This document shows, in pieces, positions 8,963-17,348 of a stretch of 27,973 bases of DNA. The position numbers and the translations under genes are program-made. Under the pieces are notes generated by a model. That model had not been told where the DNA came from, did not search any database, and was given only the letters and a program-made list of their open reading frames with translations. Origin of the DNA: CAYRDC01 sp964422925 (lineage in GTDB: Bacteria; Bacteroidota; Bacteroidia; Chitinophagales; S012-47); NCBI GenBank assembly GCA_964422925.1, contig CAYRDC010000029.1:1-27973 (forward strand), given 5' to 3'. Numbering within the stretch: the first letter of the stretch is position 1; each line of letters starts with the position of its first letter.

Positions 8963-9139
8963 ATGAAACAACTATTAATTTTTCTGCTAACAGGATTTCT
9001 AACCGGCATAACGGTTGTCATCATTCAGTCTGTTTTTTCGTTATCCCTGCCCCAGGGGCTGCTGGCAGGGGGCATTACCGGTATTTTATTTGGATGGCTG
9101 GTAGGCCAGGTGATAAGCTCAGGGGAGGATAACAAATAA
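8963..9139 (+). CDS. Small membrane protein of 58 residues, function unknown
   Basis: The peptide begins MKQLLIFLLTGFLTGITVVI and has two hydrophobic segments (about 3-27 and 32-52) joined by a short loop with LPQG. It ends in a charged SSGEDNK tail, so it is a likely two-helix inner-membrane protein. The second segment is Gly-rich (GGITGILFGWLVGQ), which suits helix packing. It is supported by a perfect -7 box directly upstream and a sensible membrane composition. It is divergent from the ABC exporter and ends 1 base from the ychF stop on the other strand. I do not recognise a family. Confidence 0.6.
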   Translation: MKQLLIFLLTGFLTGITVVIIQSVFSLSLPQGLLAGGITGILFGWLVGQVISSGEDNK

Positions 9140-9140
9140 G

Positions 9141-10235
9141 CTACACATTAAAGCGGAAATAAATCACATCCCCGTCCTGAATCACATAATCTTTTCCTTC
9201 CACTTTCATTTTCCCGGCTTCCTTTACAGCAGTTTCCGAACCCAGGGCCGCATAATCTTCAAACCGGATCACCTCGGCCCTGATAAAACCCTTTTCAAAG
9301 TCAGAATGAATGGTCCCCGCGGCCTGGGGCGCTTTGGTGCCTTCCTTTACTGTCCAGGCCCTGACTTCTTTTGGCCCGGCCGTGAAAAAGGTAATCAGCC
9401 GCAGCAATTTATAGGCGGCCCGGATAAGACGGTTCAGCCCCGCTTCTTTCAAACCTAATTCTTCCAGGAACAGGGCCTTGTCTTCCGCGCTTTCGAGCGC
9501 GGCAATCTCGGCTTCAATGGCTCCGCAGATCACAACCACCTCCGCTCCTTCCTGCCGGGCCACGGATTGTATGGCCTTTACATGCTCATTATCACCCCGT
9601 ATGCCTGTTTCATCCACATTGCACACATATAGGACCGGTTTGGCCGTAAGCAGTTGCATTTCACGTATCAGGTCAGATGCTTCTTCCAGGTGTAATGACC
9701 GCACGGAACGGCCCTGCTCGAGGTGCCCGATAATTTTATCCAGGATTTCGACCTGTTTTTTCAGGGCTTTATCACCCGACTTGGCCGCCCGCTCTATGGC
9801 GGTTTTCTTTTTTAAAACCGATTCCAGGTCGCGGAGTTGTAATTCAGTGTCAATCACCTCCTTGTCGCGAAGGGCATCCACGCTCCCGTCCACGTGGGCG
9901 ACATTGGGGTCTTCAAAACAGCGAATGACATGTAAAATCGCGTCCACGTTGCGGATATTGGCCAGGAACTGGTTCCCAAGCCCTTCCCCTTTGTGCGCGC
10001 CTCGCACCAAACCGGCAATATCCACTATTTCGACCGCAGTGGGTGTAATTTTTGCCGGGCGGACCAGCCGGGCCAGGGTTTGAAGCCGCGGGTCAGGCAC
10101 CGGGATGACCCCTATATTAGGTTCAATGGTACAAAACGGAAAATTGTCTGCCTGCGCTTTGGCATTGGTCAGCGCATTGAAAAGAGTGCTTTTACCGACA
10201 TTCGGCAAACCCACAATTCCGGCTCTTAAAGGCAT
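9141..10235 (-). CDS. ychF: Redox-regulated ribosome-associated ATPase YchF (OLA1 family)
   Basis: This 364-residue protein is of standard YchF length. The P-loop is GLPNVGKST (about 9-17), followed by the G2-like NFPFCTIEPN and the G3 DIAGLVRGAHKGEGLGN. The G4 position reads NVDE (NxxE rather than NKxD), the hallmark that makes YchF prefer ATP over GTP. A C-terminal TGS domain starts around 280 (LITFFTAGPKEVRAW, GTIHSDFEKGFIRAEVI). It binds ribosomes and is linked to stress and oxidative responses in other bacteria. The promoter lies at 10255-10262. It is convergent with the small membrane protein gene. Confidence 0.95.
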   Translation of the reverse strand: MPLRAGIVGLPNVGKSTLFNALTNAKAQADNFPFCTIEPNIGVIPVPDPRLQTLARLVRPAKITPTAVEIVDIAGLVRGAHKGEGLGNQFLANIRNVDAILHVIRCFEDPNVAHVDGSVDALRDKEVIDTELQLRDLESVLKKKTAIERAAKSGDKALKKQVEILDKIIGHLEQGRSVRSLHLEEASDLIREMQLLTAKPVLYVCNVDETGIRGDNEHVKAIQSVARQEGAEVVVICGAIEAEIAALESAEDKALFLEELGLKEAGLNRLIRAAYKLLRLITFFTAGPKEVRAWTVKEGTKAPQAAGTIHSDFEKGFIRAEVIRFEDYAALGSETAVKEAGKMKVEGKDYVIQDGDVIYFRFNV

Positions 10236-10254
10236 AGAAAAAAATTTCAGCCTG

Positions 10255-10262
10255 CAAAGATA
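10255..10262 (-). promoter_or_regulatory. -7 box of ychF promoter
   Basis: On the minus strand this reads TATCTTTG, an exact consensus match 19 bases before the ychF ATG. It directly follows the terminator of the upstream DUF3276 gene, so ychF is its own transcription unit. Confidence 0.65.
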
Positions 10263-10268
10263 GGCATT

Positions 10269-10296
10269 AAAAAAGCCACGTCCGGGCGTGGCTTTT
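10269..10296 (-). terminator. Intrinsic terminator after the DUF3276 gene
   Basis: Arms AAAAGCCACG (10271-10280) and CGTGGCTTTT (10287-10296) form a 10-bp stem with a 6-base loop. On the minus strand it is followed by six Ts. It lies 18 bases after the DUF3276 stop. Confidence 0.8.
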
Positions 10297-10313
10297 ACAA
10301 GTTCAGCAGTTCG

Positions 10314-10727
10314 TCAAAGTTTCATCGGTTCGTCTTCCGGCTCGCTGTTAATTTCATCATCCTCTTCCGGTCCGGAATCATCGGGCACGGTGGATTCTCC
10401 TTCGTTGTTTTTTTCAACAGGGGGCCTGTCATTTTCGAATTCCCGGTGCGTAAATTCATCAAAATTATATTCCGGCAATAAATCGGTTTTCACCTTGTCA
10501 ATAGTTTCCTGAAGCGCTTCGAGGAACTTGTTGAAATCCTCCTTGTACAGAAATATCTTATGCCGCTCATAGGTGCCGTCATCAGTCCTTTTTTTCTTGC
10601 TTTCCGTGATGGTCAGATAGTAATCATTAGACCGGGTAGTGCGCACATCAAAAAAATAGGTCCTTCTTCTGCCAGCCCGTACTCTTTTTGAAAATACCGG
10701 CTCCTGTCGTTTGTTGTCTTGCTCCAC
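10314..10727 (-). CDS. DUF3276 / PUR-alpha-like nucleic-acid binding protein
   Basis: This 137-residue protein has a PUR-like repeat in its first 90 residues: VFSKRVRAGRRRTYFFDVR, then SNDYYLTITESKKK and HKIFLYKEDFNKFLEALQETI. This pattern is typical of the Bacteroidota DUF3276 family, related to the Borrelia PUR-domain regulator. The last 45 residues are rich in Asp, Glu and Pro, giving an acidic tail. It probably binds single-stranded DNA or RNA; targets are unknown. The start is GTG 10727. A weak -7 box (TATTTTTA on minus, 10770-10777) is possible upstream. Confidence 0.82.
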   Translation of the reverse strand: MEQDNKRQEPVFSKRVRAGRRRTYFFDVRTTRSNDYYLTITESKKKRTDDGTYERHKIFLYKEDFNKFLEALQETIDKVKTDLLPEYNFDEFTHREFENDRPPVEKNNEGESTVPDDSGPEEDDEINSEPEDEPMKL

Positions 10728-10791
10728 AGCTACTGGTTTTTTCGTTATTCAGGTTTTTGTCGGCTTTTGTAAAAATAAAAATTTTTGTCTT

Positions 10792-12576
10792 TCAGATTGA
10801 ATTTTCTCCTATTTTCTGTTTTTCATATAGACTTTTATACAAACCATTCATTTGCAATAGCTCATAATGAGTGCCTTCTTCTACGATTCTCCCCTTGTCA
10901 AGCACCAGTATTTTATCAAAGGTAAGCAGAGAGAAAATTCGATGGGTGATTACGATAGCTGTTTTATTGGCGAGAATAGTATTCAAATGATTGAGGATCG
11001 CCTCCTCGGTAGCCGCGTCCACTGCCGAAAGGCAATCGTCCAGTACCAGGATATCGGAGGGGTTCAGGAAAGCGCGGGCTATGGAAATCCGTTGTTTTTG
11101 CCCGCCTGACAAGGTAATACCCCTTTCTCCTACCAAGGTATCGTACCCTTTGGGCAAACTCATGATTTCATCATGCACCGAAGCCAACCTGGCTACTTCC
11201 ATTATGGCTTCCCGGGTGGCATTGTTTTGCCCGAAAGCAATATTGGCCGCTACCGTATCGGAAAAAAGAAACACATCCTGTGGAACATACCCGATACTTT
11301 CGCGAAGCGCCCCCAGGTCATATTCCCTGACCGGGATGCCGTCAACCAGCACTTCGCCTTTTTGGGGATCATACACCCGCATCAAAAGATCGGCTATAGT
11401 GGTTTTGCCGGAACCGGTGCGGCCCACAATGGCAATCCGCTGCCCGGCCTTCATCGCAAAGCTGACGCCTTTCAGGGCCTGCACACCGGTCTCCGGATAG
11501 GTGAACCAGACATCCCGGAATTCTATGTCCCCACGAATTTTTTGCCTTACTTTCCCGGTGTTCTGAATGGCCGGCTGCGATTGCAAAAACTCATTGATGC
11601 GTTTTTGGCTGGCCGCGGCCCTTTGCACCAGGCTGGCAATCCAACCCAGTGAGGTCACCGGCCAGGTCAGCATGGTTACGTACATCACAAATTCCGCAAT
11701 ATTTCCGGTAGTGATTTTACCGGCCATCACCTGCCGCCCACCCACGTAAATGGTTAAAATGGTGCTCAGGCCGATCAGTAGCAACATCAAAGGGAAAAAC
11801 ATGGCTTCTACTCTTTTCAGGCCAAGCGCTTCGCGCCTGTAGGCTTCGCTTTCCCGGGCAAAAAACCGCCCGTAAGCTTTCTCCCGGACATAACTTTTTA
11901 CAATGCGAATGCCGCTGTATACTTCCTGAGCAATCGTGGTCAGGAAGGAAAGCTGCTGTTGAATTTTTTCACTCTTTTTATGAATTACCTGGGTCAGGTA
12001 GTAAATCGACAAGGAAAGTACCGGCAACGGCAGCAACACATACACGGTAAGCTCAGCGTTGACCCGCAGCATAACGCTGATTACAATCACGAACAGCACA
12101 AGGGTATTGATGGCATACATGACCACCGGCCCCAGGTACATCCTCACCCGGCTCACATCCTCCGCCACCCGCGACATAAGGTCGCCCGTATTGTTGGCCC
12201 GGTAGAAACCCTGATCCAGTTTCTGGTAATGCGCGTACATTTCATTACGCAGGTCGAACTCAATGAGCCGCGACATAACAATGAGCGTTTGCCGCATGAA
12301 AAACATAAAAATGCCACGGGTCAGAGCCAGCCCGACCACAATGGCGGCAAAGAACAAAATGCTGCGAAAAAAAAATGCATGAAACGGTGTTTCCAGCCCG
12401 GTTCCGGCCATTGCCTGATACCAGCCAATATTTTCCCGGATCAGGTTAAACGCGTGGCGGACTACCACCGGGGGCAATACCCCGAAAACATTGGCAATCA
12501 CTACAAACAAAATCCCCAGTATAAAACGCCAGCGGTATTTCCAGAAAAATTTATTGAGATATTTCAGGTGTTTCAT
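10792..12576 (-). CDS. ABC exporter, fused permease/ATPase, with Asp in place of the catalytic Glu
   Basis: This half-transporter has an N-terminal six-helix exporter domain and an ATPase domain from about residue 350. Residues counted from the longer ATG 12597 (601 residues) place Walker A GRTGSGKTT at 392-400 and signature LSGGQ at 496-500. Walker B ILVLD is at 516-520, then D521 where Glu is usual, with an intact THRIF H-loop. The Asp, in an LDDCLSAVD context, is shared with the MdlA/BmrC/TM287-type subunits of heterodimeric exporters. Substrate is unknown; multidrug or lipid export is likely. ATG 12576 is preferred because family members begin MKxLKYLNKFF and a near-consensus -7 box (12585-12592) lies between the two ATGs. 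ATG 12597 is the alternative. Confidence 0.85.
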   Translation of the reverse strand: MKHLKYLNKFFWKYRWRFILGILFVVIANVFGVLPPVVVRHAFNLIRENIGWYQAMAGTGLETPFHAFFFRSILFFAAIVVGLALTRGIFMFFMRQTLIVMSRLIEFDLRNEMYAHYQKLDQGFYRANNTGDLMSRVAEDVSRVRMYLGPVVMYAINTLVLFVIVISVMLRVNAELTVYVLLPLPVLSLSIYYLTQVIHKKSEKIQQQLSFLTTIAQEVYSGIRIVKSYVREKAYGRFFARESEAYRREALGLKRVEAMFFPLMLLLIGLSTILTIYVGGRQVMAGKITTGNIAEFVMYVTMLTWPVTSLGWIASLVQRAAASQKRINEFLQSQPAIQNTGKVRQKIRGDIEFRDVWFTYPETGVQALKGVSFAMKAGQRIAIVGRTGSGKTTIADLLMRVYDPQKGEVLVDGIPVREYDLGALRESIGYVPQDVFLFSDTVAANIAFGQNNATREAIMEVARLASVHDEIMSLPKGYDTLVGERGITLSGGQKQRISIARAFLNPSDILVLDDCLSAVDAATEEAILNHLNTILANKTAIVITHRIFSLLTFDKILVLDKGRIVEEGTHYELLQMNGLYKSLYEKQKIGENSI

Positions 12577-12584
12577 GCCGGTTG

Positions 12585-12592
12585 CAATATTA
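12585..12592 (-). promoter_or_regulatory. Possible -7 box of the second ABC exporter gene
   Basis: On the minus strand this reads TAATATTG, one mismatch from consensus, 8 bases before ATG 12576. Confidence 0.35.
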
Positions 12593-12655
12593 ATCATAAT
12601 CCATACGAGATAAAGATTCAGGAAGCCAATTGCTCCGGAATATTAATCCCTGAGG

Positions 12656-12686
12656 TTGTCAGGCCGGGATTTATACAGTAGCTTTG
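12656..12686 (+). promoter_or_regulatory. Promoter of the leucine-type dehydrogenase gene
   Basis: TTG at 12656-12658 and the exact -7 box TAGCTTTG at 12679-12686 are separated by 20 bases, the usual Bacteroidota spacing. It is 46 bases upstream of ATG 12733. Confidence 0.75.
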
Positions 12687-12732
12687 CAGCGGTATATAAA
12701 AAATACCGACCGTTCCTTTAAATCTTGAGAAT

Positions 12733-13839
12733 ATGCTTACTACAGGTGATGTAAGGACAGCTGAAAAAACATCACTGTCCGTATTTGGCCAGCTGGCCGA
12801 ACATGAGCACGAACAGGTGGCCTTCTGCTATGATGAAGCCACAGGATTGAAATCAATAATTGCCATTCACAATACCGTATTGGGCCCGGCCCTGGGCGGA
12901 ACCCGTATGTGGAATTATGCCACTGAGGCAGACGCCTTATACGATGTGCTGAGACTTTCCCGTGGAATGACCTATAAAGCCGCGATCAGCGGGATAAACC
13001 TGGGCGGTGGCAAAGCCGTTATCATAGCCGATCCTTACCGCGATAAATCCGAACATTTATTCAGACGTTACGGCCGTTTTGTAGATGGCCTGGCCGGCCG
13101 GTATATTACCGCGGAAGATGTGGGAACCTCCACGGAAGATATGGAATACATCCACATGGAAACCGATTTTGTAACGGGCGTTCCGGAATATTTGGGCGGA
13201 GGCGGTGACCCTTCCCCGGTAACGGCTTATGGCGTTTACCTTGGAATGAAAGCTGCTGCCAAAGTGGCCTGGGGCAACGACAGCCTCCGGGGGAAAAAAG
13301 TGCTGGTCCAGGGAGTAGGACACGTAGGCAATTACTTAGTCAGCCACCTGGCCAAGGAAGGCGCTGAAATATTCATTGCCGACATTAAGGAAGACCGGTT
13401 GAAAAAAACGGCAAAGGAATTCGGAGCCAAAGTGGTGGATGTCGATGGGGAATATGACCTGGATATGGACATTTACGCGCCTTGTGCATTGGGCGCTACA
13501 CTGAATGACGATACCATTCCGAGGCTGAAATGCCAGATTGTGGCAGGTTCCGCCAATAACCAGTTGAAAGACGAGAAAGTGCACGGACACATGCTGGCTG
13601 ACAAAGGCATCCTGTATGCCCCGGATTTCCTGATCAATGCCGGTGGGCTCATTAACTGCTATGCCGAGCTGGAAGGATATAACCGCAACAGGGCTTATGG
13701 ATACACGGAAAAAATTTATCAGCGCACCCTTGATTTGTTTGACTATGCCGGGAAGCATAATCTGACACCGCACGAAGCGGCTATCCGCATGGCAGAGGAA
13801 AGAATTGCTGCCGCAGCAAAATTACAGGCAAGGTTCTGA
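12733..13839 (+). CDS. Leucine/Glu/Phe/Val-type amino-acid dehydrogenase
   Basis: This 368-residue protein catalyses NAD-dependent oxidative deamination of an amino acid, most likely a branched-chain one. The substrate domain shows GPALGGTRMWNY, then MTYKAAISGINLGGGKAVI with the two key lysines K82 and K94, and AEDVGTSTEDM (129-137). The Rossmann domain follows with VLVQGVGHVGNYL, glycines at 194-199. Length and motif wording fit leucine dehydrogenase better than glutamate dehydrogenase, but Phe or Val specificity cannot be excluded. It would supply branched 2-oxo acids for catabolism or for iso-branched fatty acids, typical of Bacteroidota (inference). It has its own promoter; nusB follows after 45 bases. 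Confidence 0.88.
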   Translation: MLTTGDVRTAEKTSLSVFGQLAEHEHEQVAFCYDEATGLKSIIAIHNTVLGPALGGTRMWNYATEADALYDVLRLSRGMTYKAAISGINLGGGKAVIIADPYRDKSEHLFRRYGRFVDGLAGRYITAEDVGTSTEDMEYIHMETDFVTGVPEYLGGGGDPSPVTAYGVYLGMKAAAKVAWGNDSLRGKKVLVQGVGHVGNYLVSHLAKEGAEIFIADIKEDRLKKTAKEFGAKVVDVDGEYDLDMDIYAPCALGATLNDDTIPRLKCQIVAGSANNQLKDEKVHGHMLADKGILYAPDFLINAGGLINCYAELEGYNRNRAYGYTEKIYQRTLDLFDYAGKHNLTPHEAAIRMAEERIAAAAKLQARF

Positions 13840-13884
13840 TAGGATTGTTAAAATTCAGGACGCACACACAACCGTTGAATTGAC

Positions 13885-14832
13885 ATGTTAAGCAGGCGCA
13901 GCGCCAGGGTAAAGGTTATGCAGGCTTTGTACGCGTACAAATGCGCGAATATTCAAACCCTGCCTGTTTTGAAATCCAACCTCGAAAAAAACATCGGGCA
14001 ACCCCTGGAAATCCTCTGTTACCTGCTGCTGTTGATCCGTGAAATTGCCAACTACTCGGAAGAAGACATGGCGATCAGGTCTTCCAAATTCCTGCCTACC
14101 GAAGAAGACCGGCTCCCCAGTACCTGCATCCTGAAGCATCCTGTCATTTCCTGGCTTAACCAAAATGAGGATTTCGAAAAATTACTGAAGCAATACAAGC
14201 TGCAACCACGGATTGACCATGACCAGGTACGAGCCCTTTTCAACGATTTTAATAAATCAACCCTCTTCCGGGAATACAAGGCCAACCAGGAACCCAGTGC
14301 CGACCAACAGAAAAAAATTCTCGATTTCCTGGTAAAAGAAATCATGCTTTCTTCTGAAGACCTGGACAGTTATTTACTGGAAGAATTCAACGGCTGGATT
14401 GACGACTCGGAAGGCATTGGGTTCAGCCTGCTGGCTGTGCTGAATGATATAATGAACGGACAGGGATTGAGCCGGGTCAGAATCTTTTGGGAAAAGAACC
14501 GGGAAATGAATGAATTTGCCGGTGAACTGTTGGAAAAATCGCTGGACCATTTCGATGAATACACGCAACTGCTTGCTCCGAAAATCCGGAATTGGGAACT
14601 CGACCGCATCGCCAAAATCGACCTGGTACTGATGGTAATGGCCCTGACGGAGATACTGGATTTTCCGACTATCCCGGTGAAAGTTACCATAAACGAATAC
14701 ATTGATATTTCCAAGTTGTACTCTACCCCGAAAAGCCGGGAATTCATCAATGGGGTGCTGGACAAAATGATGAAAGAGCTGAAAGCCAACGGGCGGATTG
14801 TAAAAACAGGGCGGGGTTTGCTCAATAACTGA
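13885..14832 (+). CDS. nusB: Transcription antitermination factor NusB, long Bacteroidota form
   Basis: NusB binds boxA RNA with S10 in rRNA antitermination. At 315 residues this is about twice the length of the E. coli protein. The N-terminus keeps the NusB RNA-binding start (LSRRSARVKVMQALYAYK). A long Bacteroidota-type insertion follows. The C-terminal half shows the diagnostic NWELDRIAKIDLVLMVMALTEIL and VKVTINEYIDISKLYSTPKS, then FINGVLDKM. It leads the conserved cluster with DUF1573, yajC, ybbR and coaE. Confidence 0.9.
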   Translation: MLSRRSARVKVMQALYAYKCANIQTLPVLKSNLEKNIGQPLEILCYLLLLIREIANYSEEDMAIRSSKFLPTEEDRLPSTCILKHPVISWLNQNEDFEKLLKQYKLQPRIDHDQVRALFNDFNKSTLFREYKANQEPSADQQKKILDFLVKEIMLSSEDLDSYLLEEFNGWIDDSEGIGFSLLAVLNDIMNGQGLSRVRIFWEKNREMNEFAGELLEKSLDHFDEYTQLLAPKIRNWELDRIAKIDLVLMVMALTEILDFPTIPVKVTINEYIDISKLYSTPKSREFINGVLDKMMKELKANGRIVKTGRGLLNN

Positions 14833-14840
14833 TAAATTTG
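14833..14840 (+). promoter_or_regulatory. -7 box ahead of the DUF1573 lipoprotein gene
   Basis: TAAATTTG is an exact consensus match that begins just after the nusB stop codon. It suggests a separate or additional start for DUF1573-yajC-ybbR-coaE. A TTG at 14808-14810 lies 22 bases upstream, slightly long spacing. Confidence 0.5.
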
Positions 14841-14860
14841 TTGAACATTCTGAAAACGAA

Positions 14861-15322
14861 ATGCCTATGAAAAACACTATGTTTTTACTGGCGCTGGTTT
14901 TGAGTTTTACGGCCTGTCAGAACAGTACTCAGACATCCGGCAATGGTGTAAACCCTGATCAGATTAAAAACCCGAATTCATTAAGCGGGCAGGACACCAC
15001 GGGATTCCCGGTCATGACTTTTGAAACCACTACCCATGATTTCGGGACCATTGATGAAGGGGCTAAAGTGGAATATGCCTTTAAATTTACCAATACGGGC
15101 AATGCAGACCTTATCATCACCGATGCGCAATCGACCTGCGGGTGTACCATTCCTTCCTACCCCAGGGAGCCCATTCCGCCAGGAGGACATGGAGTTATCC
15201 CGGTGGTCTTCAACTCCCGCGGCAAACGCAATAACGTAAGTAAAGAAATCAAGATCATAGCCAATACGAACCCAAGCACGAACTATCTGAATATCACTGC
15301 GTTTGTGGTTCCGGCTCAATAA
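14861..15322 (+). CDS. DUF1573 domain lipoprotein
   Basis: This 153-residue protein has a lipoprotein signal peptide; the lipobox SFTAC puts the lipidated Cys near residue 19. After a low-complexity Ser/Asn linker, the DUF1573 Ig-like fold begins at about 50. It has the hallmark THDFGTIDEG, FKFTNTGNADL, STCGCTIPSYPREPIPPG and VVFNSRGK motifs. It should be anchored in the outer or inner membrane facing the periplasm; molecular function is unknown. An in-frame ATG at 14867 gives an equally good signal peptide. Confidence 0.88.
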   Translation: MPMKNTMFLLALVLSFTACQNSTQTSGNGVNPDQIKNPNSLSGQDTTGFPVMTFETTTHDFGTIDEGAKVEYAFKFTNTGNADLIITDAQSTCGCTIPSYPREPIPPGGHGVIPVVFNSRGKRNNVSKEIKIIANTNPSTNYLNITAFVVPAQ

Positions 15323-15352
15323 AAAAAATTCAGTAACCGAAAACCAATTAGC

Positions 15353-15694
15353 ATGCAAATAATGATTTTAGCCGCACAGGGCGGCCAGCAAGGAGGCGGA
15401 TTTGAATTCCTGATTTTTATCGGTTTGTTTTTCCTGATCCTGTACTTTTTCATGATTCGCCCGCAAACCAAAAAATCGCGGGACCAGCGCAACTTTTTAA
15501 GCAACCTGAAAAAAGGCGATCGCATTGTAACCATTGGCGGCATTCACGGGAAGATACTCCAGGATGATGAAGACACCTTTTTAGTGGAGATTGACCAAAA
15601 CACCAAAATCCGGATCGAGAAATCCGTCATCAGCCTGGATTTTACCAAAGCACTGTATGAACGTACGGGGAAAGGCAAGAACACAAAAAAATAG
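15353..15694 (+). CDS. yajC: Preprotein translocase subunit YajC
   Basis: This 113-residue single-pass inner-membrane protein accompanies SecDF in the Sec translocon. A Gly/Gln-rich N-terminus leads into a membrane helix (about 15-37), then the diagnostic FMIRPQTKKSRDQRNFL and KKGDRIVTIGGIHGKI. It ends in a Lys-rich tail. It lies 30 bases after the DUF1573 gene and 3 bases before ybbR-like, in one operon. Confidence 0.93.
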   Translation: MQIMILAAQGGQQGGGFEFLIFIGLFFLILYFFMIRPQTKKSRDQRNFLSNLKKGDRIVTIGGIHGKILQDDEDTFLVEIDQNTKIRIEKSVISLDFTKALYERTGKGKNTKK

Positions 15695-15697
15695 GCT

Positions 15698-16681
15698 TTG
15701 ACCGAAAATCTGGAACATAATGTACCGGACAGGCATGCCGAACATTCCAGGCAGTTTCGCAAAAAAAACGGACTGGTATTTATCGCCTGCTTTGCCCTGG
15801 CTACTGTGTTTTGGATAATCAATGATTTTACCCTTATCCACGATGATGAGGTCCGGGTTCCGGTGGTTTACAGGAATTTGCCGGCCGGCAAACTGGTGGT
15901 CAATAAGCTTCCCAAAAAATTAACCCTTGGTATTTCCGCTACGGGCTGGAAACTTTTGAATGCCCATGTCCGGACCGACTGGCATGTTGAAATTGACGTA
16001 AACCGGAGGGCGGCCAACAACATGTACTCCACCAATGCCGATCCGGATTATTTTACCAAGCAATTGCCGGAAGGATATAAAGTGAAATACGTGAAGCCGG
16101 GTGTACTGTATTTCGAATTTGATGAAATCGTCTCGCGCAAGGTACCGGTTCAGCTGGTAAAAAAGATCCGGTTCCGGCCGCATTATGAACTTTCGGGAAA
16201 ACCGGTTTTGGAACCGGACAGTGTCGTGGTATCCGGCCCGGGACGCATAGTGGATACGCTGAATGCCGTTCTTACGGCCCCGGTAACAGCCGATAAAGTC
16301 ACGGATACCTTGTCCGGTACGGTCGCGTTACGGCTGCCTGGTGATTACAGTCTCTCGATCGATATAAATGAAGTGCATTATATCCTGCCAGTTGAACAAT
16401 TTACTGAAAGCAGCCTGGATATTCCGGTCACTATTTTGAACCCGGGCAATCACCCGGTTACCCTGATTCCGGAAAATGTACGGGTGATATTCCGTCTTCC
16501 GGTGAGCCGGTACAATCTGGTTAAATCAGGCGCTGCCGGCAAATTATTCGAGCTGCAGGTTACGATACCGGAGCAAAACCCGGGCGGTAATATGATCCCG
16601 GTGAAAATCACCCGGAACCCTTCCTGGGCGGAAGATATCCGGCTGCAGCCTGAATTTGTCACTTTTTATTTTACCCATTGA
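15698..16681 (+). CDS. YbbR-like domain protein
   Basis: This 327-residue protein has one N-terminal membrane helix (about 26-45) and a large extracytoplasmic part made of YbbR-like repeats. An example is VPVVYRNLPAGKLVV, with a later VVVSGPGRIVDTL segment that is typical of the family. YbbR proteins are linked to c-di-AMP cyclase control in Firmicutes, but Bacteroidota members have no established role. The start is TTG 15698, 3 bases after the yajC stop; no ATG or GTG start precedes the membrane helix in this frame. The stop is 1 base before coaE, so translational coupling is likely. Confidence 0.78.
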   Translation: MTENLEHNVPDRHAEHSRQFRKKNGLVFIACFALATVFWIINDFTLIHDDEVRVPVVYRNLPAGKLVVNKLPKKLTLGISATGWKLLNAHVRTDWHVEIDVNRRAANNMYSTNADPDYFTKQLPEGYKVKYVKPGVLYFEFDEIVSRKVPVQLVKKIRFRPHYELSGKPVLEPDSVVVSGPGRIVDTLNAVLTAPVTADKVTDTLSGTVALRLPGDYSLSIDINEVHYILPVEQFTESSLDIPVTILNPGNHPVTLIPENVRVIFRLPVSRYNLVKSGAAGKLFELQVTIPEQNPGGNMIPVKITRNPSWAEDIRLQPEFVTFYFTH

Positions 16682-16682
16682 C

Positions 16683-17267
16683 ATGCTGAGGGCAGGACTT
16701 ACAGGCGGCATAGGCAGCGGGAAAAGCACCGTTGCCAGTATTTTTGAAACCCTCCGGATTCCTGTCTATTATGCTGATACGGAAGCCCGGAGGCTTATGG
16801 AAACCCTGCCACCGCTGAAAGATCAGTTAATCCGCGCATTCGGACAGGAAATTTACCTGGCCAACGGCCAACTGGACCGTACCCGGCTGGCAGGGATTGT
16901 ATTCGGGGACGACCGGGCTTTGCAGGAACTGAATCAATTAGTGCATCCCTACGTCAGGGATGATTTTGAACAATGGGCATCCCGTCAGTCCAACGCGCCT
17001 TATGTTCTGGAAGAAGCCGCCCTACTGGTGGAGTCAGGAGCCGTTCACCAACTGGACAAGTTAATTGTGGTCACAGCTCCGGAAGAATTAAGAATACAGC
17101 GCGTCATTACCCGCGACCTGACGACACGGGAAGCCGTCCTGAGCCGGATACGCAAACAATTACCGGAAGAAAAGCTGCTGGAATACGCTGACTATATCAT
17201 CGATAACAGCGGCAATGCAATGCTTATAGAACAGATTTTTACTATCCACAATACACTGATCAAATGA
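16683..17267 (+). CDS. coaE: Dephospho-CoA kinase
   Basis: CoaE performs the last step of coenzyme A synthesis, ATP-dependent phosphorylation of dephospho-CoA. The P-loop GGIGSGKST is at the N-terminus (about 8-16). YADTEARRLM, LNQLVHPYVRDDFEQW, PYVLEEAALLVESG and VITRDLTTREAVLSRIRKQL follow in the usual order, and YIIDNSG is near the C-terminus. The 194-residue length is normal. ATG 16683 is chosen over the upstream in-frame start at 16656 because it directly precedes the P-loop strand and follows the ybbR stop by 1 base. Confidence 0.93.
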   Translation: MLRAGLTGGIGSGKSTVASIFETLRIPVYYADTEARRLMETLPPLKDQLIRAFGQEIYLANGQLDRTRLAGIVFGDDRALQELNQLVHPYVRDDFEQWASRQSNAPYVLEEAALLVESGAVHQLDKLIVVTAPEELRIQRVITRDLTTREAVLSRIRKQLPEEKLLEYADYIIDNSGNAMLIEQIFTIHNTLIK

Positions 17268-17271
17268 TTGG

Positions 17272-17302
17272 TTGACTGGAAAGGCTGTTGTCATTACCTT
17301 TG
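17272..17302 (+). promoter_or_regulatory. Promoter of the small cysteine-rich protein gene
   Basis: TTG at 17272-17274 and the exact -7 box TACCTTTG at 17295-17302 are separated by 20 bases. The start codon is 46 bases after the box. Confidence 0.75.
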
Positions 17303-17348
17303 CCGCAAGACTCCCCCCAGTTACACTTTTAAAACAAAAAAGTGTACC

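Noticed and set aside
11959..12681. 240-codon open frame on plus opposite the second ABC exporter gene
   Set aside because: Rich in His, Gln and Pro with no recognisable fold; it also covers the promoter of the leucine-type dehydrogenase gene. It is a shadow of the exporter.
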